From Lachnospiraceae bacterium (GTDB lineage: Bacteria > Bacillota_A > Clostridia > Lachnospirales > Lachnospiraceae): 9,085 nt of DNA. A model generated the notes under the pieces. That model saw only the letters and a program-made list of their open reading frames with translations, did no database searches and had not been told where the DNA came from. The translations under genes were made by a program, and so were the position numbers. This document shows positions 1 through 7,043 of the stretch, in pieces; within the stretch, counting starts at the first letter, position 1, and each line of letters starts with the position of its first letter. The stretch spans positions 1 through 9,085 of the forward strand of contig JAFQDI010000052.1 of NCBI GenBank assembly GCA_017416055.1. Direction: 5' to 3'.

Positions 1-1022
1 CCCAGTGCACGGCACAGTGCCATTGCTCCGACAAAGCTACCCACATCATTCCAATGCGTATCCTGCTTGAGATACACATCATAGTAAATCTTTGTCTCCA
101 ACATGTCTTCCAGTGGATAAACATAATTTACTATACTGTTTGCCTGCATATACGCGGCAATCTGCTGTGCTCTTGATGTTTGTGATGAAATTTGGAACGT
201 GGGCATATATTCGCGGTATACCTGTTCTTTGTTTGGAAGGACAAGAACTACCAGTTTGATCCCTTTCTGATCACATGCCGCCTGAAGCGCTTCAAACGCC
301 GTTTTCCACTCAATCAGCTGTGCTTCCGACATCAGATTCGAGCCTTGATAGTCCTGCAAACTGCTGTTTCCGGTAAAGAAAAGCCAATCACATCGACCGT
401 ACAGGGCATAATTATCAATCTGGGGAACCAAGTAGTCCGTTCCCACCGTCTTCTCTTGAAAGTCCCTCAGCTCACGTTCTTTGCAGCGTTCACATTCATA
501 CAACTTATAACCATAGTGTTCCTCGTCTGCAAGCGACTCTTTCTTCAACATAAACCGATGAGACGCATTTATTACTTCGCTCTTTTGTTCGCCACACGCT
601 TGACAGGTGTACACAATCTCTCCGTTCAAAACACAATCGGCTTCCGTAACAACCGTACCGTCGTCAAAGTTATGCTCGCACTTTAACTCTCCCGGTGTTT
701 CCAGTTCCTGCGTAGCTTCCTCCTCTGTACTCTCCTCGACGGACGATTCTTCCTTTGTCGTCTCCTCTATGGTCTCCGCCGGCTTTTCCTCCTTTGGCTG
801 AGGCATAAACAGTTCAATCAATATCGGTGTAATCGTTTTTCGGTAATACGTCTCATAGCCTTGGGAAAAATCATTCTCAAAGGCGATCAGATTGTTTCGG
901 AACGGAGACCTGTCCTCATAATATTTTTCAATCTTTTTCAGCACATCATTGGTCAGACTGTCCGGCCACTCGGCTGGATCTCTTTTTTCAACCAATCCGC
1001 CCTTTACTGCATCTACTGCCAC
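1..1022 (-). CDS. AlgX/DHHW-like SGNH O-acetyltransferase-type protein, partial at the left edge and probably 5'-truncated
   Basis: The minus-strand frame stays open from the left edge to about 1022 (GTG at 1022-1020, TTG further in), about 340 codons. Family-like sequence begins near 980 ([10 protein letters not shown], then [14 protein letters not shown], the usual 'dhfpFR' segment). It continues through a Glu/Thr-rich linker (about 686-806), a cysteine-rich insert (about 465-682; CQAC and CERC pairs) and the SGNH-like core ([25 protein letters not shown]). The D-x-H-W motif, DTHWND, lies at 45-62. The expected catalytic Ser segment would lie beyond the window. AlgJ/AlgX/DHHW proteins work outside the cytoplasmic membrane, moving acetyl groups onto surface polysaccharides with an MBOAT partner, and the MBOAT remnant here lies directly upstream. 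There is no signal peptide or TM anchor: the frame abuts the MBOAT fragment at about 990, so the N-terminus seems to have been lost by deletion. Family call fairly sure; activity doubtful. Confidence 0.75.
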   Translation of the reverse strand, partial: MAVDAVKGGLVEKRDPAEWPDSLTNDVLKKIEKYYEDRSPFRNNLIAFENDFSQGYETYYRKTITPILIELFMPQPKEEKPAETIEETTKEESSVEESTEEEATQELETPGELKCEHNFDDGTVVTEADCVLNGEIVYTCQACGEQKSEVINASHRFMLKKESLADEEHYGYKLYECERCKERELRDFQEKTVGTDYLVPQIDNYALYGRCDWLFFTGNSSLQDYQGSNLMSEAQLIEWKTAFEALQAACDQKGIKLVVLVLPNKEQVYREYMPTFQISSQTSRAQQIAAYMQANSIVNYVYPLEDMLETKIYYDVYLKQDTHWNDVGSFVGAMALCRAL

Positions 1023-1673
1023 CCAACGGAATATAGATATAATCTCTGAACCAGAAAGACAGCGACATATGCCATCTGCGCCAAAACTCCTGAACAGACA
1101 GCGACGTGTAGGGATAATTGAAATTCTCCGTGATCTTGAACCCAAACATGCCGCCGACACCGATCGCCATATCCGTATAGCCTGAAAAGTCGTAATAAAT
1201 CTGGACCGCATAGAGGATCAGCCCGATCCACGCTGTAGCGGTGCTGTGTGTCGAAATCTTTTCTATCTCCCAAATATCATCCACAGCCTTCGCAACGACA
1301 TTGGCAATCAGAACTTTCTTCGCCAGACCGTAGGAGAAACGCTTCAACCCTGCCAAAACTGTTCCAGTGAATGCCTGCGTCTCGTGATCTGAGGCCCCAA
1401 ATCCCCGTATCGCATGATTGGCCCCTGTGTCATCTGCGCAAATAACGACATGTACAGTGAAAACTTCATGGGCCACTTGGCCGCCTTAACCTTCTTCGTG
1501 TATACATCGGCAAGGTAGGAAACCGACTGAAATGTAATAAAAGAGACCGCCAGCAAAAACACATTGCGCACGTTTGTACGTCTTCTCTCTTTTTTGATCA
1601 TGCCCATCAGATAATAGACTGCCAGCGTCATCGGCAAAAACAGTTCCACAAACCAGACAGACGCAAACTCCAT
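988..1673 (-). pseudogene. Decayed MBOAT-family O-acyltransferase (DltB/AlgI type)
   Basis: Two frames together encode one MBOAT protein. It starts at ATG 1673 (MEFASVWFVELFLP; AGGAG at 1681-1685 on the minus strand) and reads [28 protein letters not shown] and [12 protein letters not shown] stop follows at about 1344. The next frame continues [34 protein letters not shown] and [20 protein letters not shown], then [11 protein letters not shown], and stops at 988-990. Three lesions are visible: the stretch normally between NVFLLAVS and SFITFQ (about 100 residues) is missing; one base is lost near 1348-1350; and everything after [11 protein letters not shown] is gone, including the WHG region with the catalytic His known from DltB. 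MBOAT proteins pass acyl groups across the membrane to an SGNH partner, here probably the adjacent AlgX-like protein. The gene follows tatD by 37 bp. Non-functional in this form. Confidence 0.85.
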
Positions 1674-1710
1674 GTTCTCTCTCCTATCTCCGTTTAATCA
1701 CTCTCATCCC

Positions 1711-2496
1711 TTAGCGCAGTCGATACACCCGCTTCGCATTCTCCCACGTCACCCGCTCCACTTCCTCCTCACTGATCCCCTTGATTCCGGCGATCTCACT
1801 GATCACCAACCGAAGAAGTGTGGAATCATTGCGCTTGCCGCGGTAAGGTGTGGGTGCCAGATAGGGGCAGTCCGTCTCCAGAACGATCCTCTCCAGCGGC
1901 GCGTAAGCCACCGCTTCTTTCGTCTTCTTGCCGTTCTTAAACGTGACCACACCGCCGATACCCAGATAATATCCCAGATTCAGATACTCTCTGGCCAACT
2001 CCGCACCGAAGGGAAAGCAGTGGATGATGCCGCCAAGGCCCTTTGCCGCATCACTCTTCATCATATCCAGTGTATCTTGCGCCGCATCCCGTGTGTGAAT
2101 GATGACCGGCTTGTCCACTTTTTCCGCCAAGCGAAGCTGCCGCTCAAACCAGTACTTCTGCGCCTCCCGGTCAATATCATCATAGTGATAGTCCAGACCG
2201 ATCTCGCCGACTGCCACCACCTTCTCGTGGCGGCTCATCTTCTCCAACCAGAGCATCCGCTCGTCATTCATATCCGCCACATCGTGGGGATGAACGCCCA
2301 CCGACGCATACATCCAAGGATAATTTTGCGCCAGCGCGATACTGGTCTCCACCGTGGGCAGACTGGCTCCCACGCAAACCACCGCGCCGATCCCTGCGCC
2401 CGGCAGTGAGGTTAGCAGACCCTCTCTGTCTTCATCAAAGGCTTCATCATCATAGTGTGCATGTGTATCAAAAATCATAATCATCTCTCGCTTCAT
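1711..2496 (-). CDS. tatD: TatD-family metal-dependent hydrolase (DNase-like)
   Basis: A full-length TatD family TIM-barrel protein (261 aa from the first ATG; family usually about 255-265). All metal-site elements are present: DTHAHYDD near the N-terminus (H12, H14), GEIGLDY (E98), VIIHTRDA (H134), GGIIHCF (H159) and ETDCPYL (D209). TatD enzymes are cytosolic Mg-dependent 3'-5' exonucleases linked to DNA repair, and some act as D-aminoacyl-tRNA-related hydrolases; the substrate cannot be read from sequence. The start is ambiguous: ATG at 2496, 2484 and 2478 are in frame. Family proteins normally begin MIFDTH, and GCGAGAG lies just upstream of the inner ATGs, so 2478 (255 aa) may be the real start. 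A good minus-strand promoter lies at 2546-2574. The MBOAT remnant follows after 37 bp, probably on the same transcript. Confidence 0.95.
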   Translation of the reverse strand: MKREMIMIFDTHAHYDDEAFDEDREGLLTSLPGAGIGAVVCVGASLPTVETSIALAQNYPWMYASVGVHPHDVADMNDERMLWLEKMSRHEKVVAVGEIGLDYHYDDIDREAQKYWFERQLRLAEKVDKPVIIHTRDAAQDTLDMMKSDAAKGLGGIIHCFPFGAELAREYLNLGYYLGIGGVVTFKNGKKTKEAVAYAPLERIVLETDCPYLAPTPYRGKRNDSTLLRLVISEIAGIKGISEEEVERVTWENAKRVYRLR

Positions 2497-2545
2497 TTAA
2501 TTCTCTGTCATTGATGTTTGGCATCCATGAATCTCAGTCCTTCTT

Positions 2546-2574
2546 ATTATAAGAGCTTTCTCCTCCGATGACAA
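2546..2574 (-). promoter_or_regulatory. Sigma-A promoter for tatD
   Basis: Reading the minus strand, TTGTCA (2574-2569, 5 of 6 to consensus) is followed by a 17-bp spacer and a perfect TATAAT (2551-2546). Transcription would start near 2539, about 45-60 nt before the tatD start. Assigned by consensus only. Confidence 0.65.
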
Positions 2575-2586
2575 GACGTGTTTCCA

Positions 2587-2615
2587 TTGATTTCCCGACT
2601 TTTCTCTGATAAACT
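2587..2615 (+). promoter_or_regulatory. Candidate promoter for the ECF sigma/anti-sigma operon
   Basis: TTGATT (2587-2592), a 17-bp spacer and TAAACT (2610-2615), with an extended -10 TG at 2607-2608. Each hexamer is 4 of 6 to consensus. The start would fall near 2622, which is where the hairpin at 2622-2653 begins. No clear ECF-type promoter (GGAAC/CGTC-like) was found, so autoregulation by the sigma factor is not visible here. Confidence 0.35.
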
Positions 2616-2621
2616 AGGCTC

Positions 2622-2653
2622 AAAGGCGTGAAGCGCAAAAAAGACACGCTTTT
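2622..2653 (+). promoter_or_regulatory. Hairpin in the leader upstream of the ECF sigma gene
   Basis: AAAGGCGTG (2622-2630) pairs with CACGCTTTT (2645-2653): 9 bp including one G-U wobble, with a 14-nt A-rich loop. It sits between the divergent genes, at the predicted 5' end of the sigma transcript. It could be a 5' stabilising stem, a protein-binding inverted repeat or chance. Only short T tracts follow, so it is not a convincing terminator. Confidence 0.35.
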
Positions 2654-2723
2654 GGATAAAAATTATTTTACCGATGCAATAAATATCCCCTCCCGTGCAT
2701 TATATAGGTGAAAGGAGTAAGCC

Positions 2724-3299
2724 ATGGCACTGCAGATGACAACGATTCAATCCGAACTTCATACCGAGACTGCCGTTTTGGATGAACTTATCCAAAGAGT
2801 CGCTGCGCAAGACTCAGAGGCCCTGACCGAATTGTATCATCGGACAAGCCCTGCCATCTATGGATATGCCCTTTCCATTCTGAAGAATACTCACGATGCG
2901 GAAGACGTTCTTCATGACAGTTTTCTAAGAATCTATTCCGCTGCCGTCAGCTACAAAAGTAACGGAAAACCGATGGCTTGGTTTCTAACCATCACCCGGA
3001 ATCTTTGTCTTCAGGTACTGAGAGAGCAAAAACGAACCGTGGATATTCCCGCGGAAGACTGGGAACCTTACCTTGAGGCCAAAGAAGGCCTGTCTGCAGA
3101 GGACCGCTTGGTTCTCAAAGGATGTATGGATCTTCTCTCTGCAAAAGACAGAGAAATCATTATCCTTCACGCCGTTGCCGGTTTTAAGCACAGGGAAATT
3201 GCCCATCTGTTGAAGATGCCCCTTTCCACCGTTCTCTCGAAATACCACCGAGCGATCAAAAAGCTCAACACCTATTTGACCCAAGGAGGGCAGAAATGA
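2724..3299 (+). CDS. ECF-family RNA polymerase sigma factor
   Basis: A 191-aa sigma-70 family protein of ECF layout. Region 2 covers about residues 29-103 (SEALTELYHRTSPAIYGYAL, then the core-binding DAEDVLHDSFLRIY and the AWFLTITRNLCLQVLREQ segment). A short linker follows, then region 4 at about 137-186 (LSAKDREIIILHAVAGFKHR, EIAHLLKMPLSTVLSKYHRA), the helix-turn-helix that would read the -35 element. There are no sigma region 1 or 3 domains. The start is ATG 2724, with AAAGGAG at 2711-2717 and 6 nt spacing. The stop overlaps the next gene's ATG (ATGA, 3296-3299), so the two are translationally coupled, as is typical for an ECF sigma factor and its anti-sigma factor. Its target genes are not visible in the window. 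Confidence 0.93.
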   Translation: MALQMTTIQSELHTETAVLDELIQRVAAQDSEALTELYHRTSPAIYGYALSILKNTHDAEDVLHDSFLRIYSAAVSYKSNGKPMAWFLTITRNLCLQVLREQKRTVDIPAEDWEPYLEAKEGLSAEDRLVLKGCMDLLSAKDREIIILHAVAGFKHREIAHLLKMPLSTVLSKYHRAIKKLNTYLTQGGQK

Positions 3300-4597
3300 A
3301 TACCAACCAAGAACTGAACACAAAAATCCGTCAGGCGTTTACGAACGCCACCCCTGACATTCTTCCTTCTGTCCTTGCCGACTGTAACACACAGAAAGGA
3401 AGCGTTCCCATGAAAAAGAAATCTTATCGTCGGTTCAAACCGTTGATTGCCATTGCCGCTGCCCTGACCCTTCTGATCGGCACTGCATCAGGCATCCACG
3501 TTTATCGAAACCAACATGCCATCGTTTCTACCGTTCTGTTGGATGTAAATCCCAGCATCGCTATTAAGATCAACCGGGACGAAAGAGTCATTGACGTTGT
3601 CCCCCGCAATGAAGACGGGCGCATTATTATTGGCGACATGGACTTTACAGGCAGTCATATCGACGTGGCTGTAAACGCACTGATCGGCTCCATGCTGACC
3701 AAAGGCTATCTCTCCGAATTGGCCAATTCTATTTTGATCAGCGTTGACGGTGAAAACGCCAAGAATAACGCCGCACTACAGGCAAAGCTGACGGAATCCG
3801 TGCAAAACCTTCTTCAAACCGGGAACTTTAACGGTGCCGTTCTCAGCCAAACCATTGAGGCCGACAAAAACCTTCAGCAACTGGCCGAGAACAATCATAT
3901 CTCCGTGGGAAAGGCTCAGTTGATCCAAAACCTGTTGGATGCAAATCCACTGCACACCTTTGAGGAGCTGTCTTCCCTTACCATCAACGAACTGAATTTG
4001 CTGGTTTCTTCCGCCACCGAGCCACTTCCTCAAGTGAACTCCAACGGCTCAGCCAGCGACAAAGCCTACATTGGGCGCGACGCTGCCCTAAAGGCTGCAC
4101 TGACCCATACCGGTCTCTCCTTTCCTTCTCTGGATGCGGTGCGCGCCGAAATCGAATTGGACTGGGAAGATGGTGTCATGGTGTACGAGGTGGAATTCGA
4201 TGCAAACGGCATCGAATATGATTACCAGATCAATGCCACATCCGGCGAGATTATGAAGGCGGATCAGGATCGGGACGATGACCACCCCACAAACCGCCCC
4301 GGGGATTCCGGTGCAACCGATAACACGGAAGCTCCCACCGAGGAACCGTCTTCCGGCAGCCACGGAGCAACCGATACACCTTCCCAGCCACTGTCCATAG
4401 AAGCAGTAAAGGCACTCGTTCTGTCCAACACCGGCTTAACCGCCGATCAGATTTGGGATTATGAATGCGAATTGGATCGTGAGAATGGTGTACTCATCTA
4501 CGAAATTGAGTTCAAAATCGAAAGAACCGAGTACCACTATGAGGTCAATGCGCTGACGGGTGAGATTATATGGGTAGAAAAAGAAGTAGATGATTGA
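3296..4597 (+). CDS. Probable transmembrane anti-sigma factor with RsgI-like and two PepSY domains
   Basis: A 433-aa single-pass membrane protein. Residues 1-48 are a short cytosolic part (ELNTKIRQAFTNATPDILPS ... KKKSYRRFK), probably binding the ECF sigma factor. Residues 49-67 form a TM helix after a basic patch. An RsgI-type domain starts near 79 (LLDVNPSIAIKINRDERVID, then VVPRNEDGRII), with a helical region to about 250. PepSY 1 is at about 257-325 and PepSY 2 at about 367-433; they share the patterns ELDWEDGVMVYEVEF/ELDRENGVLIYEIEF and ATSGEI/ALTGEI. An acidic, Thr/Pro-rich linker of about 40 residues joins them. AAGGAGGG (3283-3290) sits 5 nt before ATG 3296, which overlaps the sigma stop. 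RsgI proteins hold a sigma factor at the membrane, and PepSY domains are extracytoplasmic modules often linked to peptidase inhibition. Inference: it senses an envelope signal and releases the sigma factor. Confidence 0.88.
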   Translation: MNTNQELNTKIRQAFTNATPDILPSVLADCNTQKGSVPMKKKSYRRFKPLIAIAAALTLLIGTASGIHVYRNQHAIVSTVLLDVNPSIAIKINRDERVIDVVPRNEDGRIIIGDMDFTGSHIDVAVNALIGSMLTKGYLSELANSILISVDGENAKNNAALQAKLTESVQNLLQTGNFNGAVLSQTIEADKNLQQLAENNHISVGKAQLIQNLLDANPLHTFEELSSLTINELNLLVSSATEPLPQVNSNGSASDKAYIGRDAALKAALTHTGLSFPSLDAVRAEIELDWEDGVMVYEVEFDANGIEYDYQINATSGEIMKADQDRDDDHPTNRPGDSGATDNTEAPTEEPSSGSHGATDTPSQPLSIEAVKALVLSNTGLTADQIWDYECELDRENGVLIYEIEFKIERTEYHYEVNALTGEIIWVEKEVDD

Positions 4598-4606
4598 TCA
4601 TCTTTG

Positions 4607-4656
4607 AAAACACCACCGGGAGTAACCGTAACGGCTTCTCCCGGTGGTGTTTTTTC
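4607..4656 (+). terminator. Strong intrinsic terminator of the sigma/anti-sigma operon
   Basis: A perfect 16-bp stem, 4607-4622 with 4638-4653 (core CACCACCGGGAG / CTCCCGGTGGTG), with a 15-nt loop that contains a small CCG/CGG inner pairing. The right arm runs into a T tract. It lies 10 bp after the anti-sigma stop codon and separates this operon from the ABC exporter gene. The 5' A's of the left arm may let it work on both strands. Confidence 0.95.
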
Positions 4657-4718
4657 TATTATTTTATCCTTTGTTTCCAGTTCATTTTCAAGACTGAACA
4701 CCGCACCCACTAAAAATG

Positions 4719-4747
4719 TTTACATCAAATCCTCCGTGTGATATAGT
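4719..4747 (+). promoter_or_regulatory. Sigma-A promoter (extended -10) of the ABC exporter gene
   Basis: TTTACA (4719-4724), 17-bp spacer, TATAGT (4742-4747), with a TG dinucleotide at 4739-4740 making an extended -10. The start is expected near 4754, giving a leader of only about 24 nt. The leader consists largely of a duplicated AGGAGAT before ATG 4778. Confidence 0.75.
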
Positions 4748-4777
4748 AAAAAAAACAGGAGATAGGAGATCACACCA

Positions 4778-6517
4778 ATGAAAATGTTATGGAAACTTAC
4801 AAAGGAAGCCGCCCGCTATAAAGGACTATACGTTCTGGCCATTCTATCCACGCTAATCTTAACCGTAATCAACCTCACGGCCCCGAAACTCCTGTCCTCC
4901 ATGACCGGAATCGTAGAAAAAGGCGCACAAAATGCTTCGCCGGACGCGATTGCGGGGCTGGCACTGGGCTTGCTGATTCTTTATCTGTTGCGTGTTTTGT
5001 TCAGATTTTTCAGCAACTATCTGACCCATAAGGCTGCATGGCATCTGGTGGGCGATCTGCGAAACCGATTGTATCGCAAACTGCAAAGCTTAGATCTGGG
5101 CTTCTTCCACGATAAACAGACCGGAGATCTGATGAGCCGTGTGATCAACGATACCCGAGACTTCGAGCTTTTGTATGCACATATGATTCCTGAAATGATC
5201 ACCAATGCGGTGACCTTCACCGGCGTTTTGTTGATCCTGCTGACGATCAACTGGAAACTGGCCCTGATCACCTGCTGTCCGATCCCGCTGATCCTCCTGT
5301 CCGGAGTAATCTTTGCCAAGATTGTCCGTCCGTTCTTCAAGGCCTCTCAAAAGTGCATGGGCGAACTGAACGCCCAGCTGCAGGACAGCTTGTCCGGACT
5401 TCATGAAATCCAGTCCTTTGGTCAGGAGAAATACGAAAGCGAGCGGGTCAGCACCAAAAACTTTGAGCAGGTAAGAGCCATGCTGCGGGCACTTCGCGCC
5501 AGTGCGATCTTTCATCCGAGTGTGGAATTTCTTTCTTCGGCCGGGACGGTTCTCGTGGTATTTTTCGGAGGCTTTCTGGCGTACAAAGGACAACTTTCCG
5601 TCGAAGATATCGTCGCTTTTGTCCTTTATCTGTCGCTGTTTTATGCGCCTGTTTCCGGTCTTGCCAATCTGTTGGAAAATCTTCAGCAGTCCCTCGCCGG
5701 TGCCGAGCGTGTTACCCTGATCCTCGATACCCCTTCAGCCATCGAGAATGCAGCGGACGCCCAGGATATCGGTCACGTTGACGGCGCAGTCACGTTCGAA
5801 AACGTAAGTTTCCATTACAGCAACAAAATCCCTGTTTTGAAAAACATCTCCTTCTCCTGTAAGCCGGGCATGATGGTTGCATTTGTCGGCGCCACGGGAG
5901 CGGGAAAGACCACCGCCACGCAGTTGATCTCCCGATTCTATGATCCCATCGAAGGTCGAATTTTGATCGACGGAAAAGATATCAAGTCCGTGACGCTGGA
6001 AAGCTTGCGCCACAACATTTCGCCCGTGCTTCAGGATACCTTCCTCTTCAACGGGACCATTGCCGAAAACATCGGCTACGCCAAGCCGGATGCCACGCGG
6101 GCAGAGATCGAGGAGGCCGCGAAAGCCGCCAACATTCACGACGATATTTTAAGTATGCCCGAACAATATGAGACAAAGGTTGGGGAGCGAGGGCTTCGCC
6201 TTTCCGGCGGTCAAAAGCAGCGTGTCGCCATCGCCAGAGCGATCCTTCGTCAGTCGCCGATCATCGTTCTGGATGAAGCCACCGCTTCCGTTGATGTGCA
6301 GACCGAGAAGCAGATCCAGAAAGCGCTGAAAAACCTGACCGGCAATCAAACCATCATTGCTATCGCGCACAGACTTTCCACGATCCGCGAGGCGGATCTG
6401 ATTCTGGTTCTTCATCACGGAGAGATTGTAGAGCGGGGAACGCACGAGGAGCTGATTGCACTTAAGGGGTTGTATTACGAAATGCATCAGGCGCAGAATT
6501 TTATGGGTATACACTGA
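4778..6517 (+). CDS. ABC exporter half-transporter (fused TM and ATPase domains)
   Basis: A 579-aa protein of the MsbA/LmrA-like type IV exporter layout. Residues about 1-310 form the six-helix membrane domain (clear hydrophobic segments near 18-38, 60-80, 135-175, 250-300; coupling-type sequence DLGFFHDKQTGDLMSRVIND). The nucleotide-binding domain follows: Walker A GATGAGKTT (371-379), Q-loop Q419, signature LSGGQ (475-479), Walker B IIVLDE (D499, catalytic E500), and switch His H531 in AHRLST. All catalytic residues are intact. It would act as a homodimer or pair with another half-transporter; none is encoded next to it, which favours a homodimer. The substrate (lipid, drug or peptide) cannot be told from sequence. 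ATG 4778 follows AGGAG at 4764-4768. It is monocistronic as far as can be seen, with its own promoter. Confidence 0.95.
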   Translation: MKMLWKLTKEAARYKGLYVLAILSTLILTVINLTAPKLLSSMTGIVEKGAQNASPDAIAGLALGLLILYLLRVLFRFFSNYLTHKAAWHLVGDLRNRLYRKLQSLDLGFFHDKQTGDLMSRVINDTRDFELLYAHMIPEMITNAVTFTGVLLILLTINWKLALITCCPIPLILLSGVIFAKIVRPFFKASQKCMGELNAQLQDSLSGLHEIQSFGQEKYESERVSTKNFEQVRAMLRALRASAIFHPSVEFLSSAGTVLVVFFGGFLAYKGQLSVEDIVAFVLYLSLFYAPVSGLANLLENLQQSLAGAERVTLILDTPSAIENAADAQDIGHVDGAVTFENVSFHYSNKIPVLKNISFSCKPGMMVAFVGATGAGKTTATQLISRFYDPIEGRILIDGKDIKSVTLESLRHNISPVLQDTFLFNGTIAENIGYAKPDATRAEIEEAAKAANIHDDILSMPEQYETKVGERGLRLSGGQKQRVAIARAILRQSPIIVLDEATASVDVQTEKQIQKALKNLTGNQTIIAIAHRLSTIREADLILVLHHGEIVERGTHEELIALKGLYYEMHQAQNFMGIH

Positions 6518-6536
6518 AGCAGCGGTGCGATATAAT
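6508..6536 (+). promoter_or_regulatory. Sigma-A promoter for the small orphan gene
   Basis: TATACA (6508-6513), 17-bp spacer, perfect TATAAT (6531-6536). The -35 overlaps the last codons of the ABC exporter gene. The start would be near 6543, about 29 nt before ATG 6572. No terminator was seen after the ABC gene, so read-through is also possible. Confidence 0.6.
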
Positions 6537-6571
6537 CGTTTTACAAAACCCGATGAAAGGAATAAACTTTG

Positions 6572-7003
6572 ATGCTGAAAAAACTGTTACATAAATTACT
6601 AAACAAAAAAAGACCAACTTTATTACAAGATATTTCTACTCATTCAGAATGGATTGTTAAAGCTCTCAATTCTTCCGGATACGCTGTTGATTACACGATA
6701 GATAGCATGAAAGAAATCGACCGATTTATTGATGAGCAAAGCGGACCCGGTGGTTTAATTGATCATAACCGTGGTCAAATCCTTTTCGCTTTGGCATCAT
6801 ATATCGGTCAAACCGTGATTAACGTTTATGGTGGCGAATGGATAACTGATGATAACGACCCCAAAGGAGAACTTAATATTGCTGTAAAACTGCCAAACGG
6901 ATTTACAATGTGGCCTGCACAAAAATGTATCAAAAGATGTCAATTAGGTGCAGAGGAAAGCATTCATTCATATGTTTGGGCAATCAGCACTTTAGGCAAA
7001 TAA
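6572..7003 (+). CDS. Uncharacterised small AT-rich protein (143 aa)
   Basis: Not recognised with confidence. ATG 6572 is preferred over the TTG just before it (6569); AAAGG at 6556-6560 is the likely ribosome binding site. The protein has a basic N-terminus (LKKLLHKLLNKKRP), a helical middle (SMKEIDRFIDEQSGPGGLID), then NRGQILFALASYIGQTVINV, GGEW, ELNIAVKLPNG, and near the end MWPAQKCIKR and GAEESIHSYVWAI. It has no signal peptide or TM helix, so it is probably cytosolic. The 'NRG..FALASYIG...GGEW...P...KR...GAEESI' layout resembles small uncharacterised families such as DUF3806-like proteins, but this is memory-based and weak. Its codons are far richer in A and T than those of the ABC gene before it, suggesting transfer. 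It could be an immunity-type or orphan accessory protein; no toxin partner is visible. Confidence 0.75.
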   Translation: MLKKLLHKLLNKKRPTLLQDISTHSEWIVKALNSSGYAVDYTIDSMKEIDRFIDEQSGPGGLIDHNRGQILFALASYIGQTVINVYGGEWITDDNDPKGELNIAVKLPNGFTMWPAQKCIKRCQLGAEESIHSYVWAISTLGK

Positions 7004-7043
7004 AACAACCGCCATTAGTGGGGAAATGGCGGCTGTTTTATTT
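6998..7043. terminator. Bidirectional terminator between convergent genes
   Basis: AAATAAAACAaCCGCCATT (6998-7016) pairs with AATGGCGGcTGTTTTATTT (7025-7043), with one A/C mismatch and a short loop. T tracts on the right and A tracts on the left allow use from both sides. It contains the stop codon of the small orphan gene (7001-7003) and abuts or overlaps the stop of the ATPase gene (7042-7044 on the minus strand). Confidence 0.9.

Noticed and set aside
1672..2409. Long open frame on the plus strand (245 codons) opposite tatD
   Set aside because: It is antisense to a gene with all TatD metal residues, has no family resemblance and no ribosome binding site; it is a shadow of high-GC codon use.
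2654..2723. SigI-type or ECF-type autoregulatory promoter before the sigma gene
   Set aside because: No convincing -35/-10 pair of either type was found; TATATA at 2701-2706 would place the start on the ribosome binding site.
4657..4777. Riboswitch or long leader before the ABC exporter gene
   Set aside because: The promoter at 4719-4747 leaves only about 24 nt of leader, too short for a structured RNA.
5090..5593. Open frame on the minus strand inside the ABC exporter gene
   Set aside because: Low-complexity shadow of a gene with all ABC motifs intact; no start signal.
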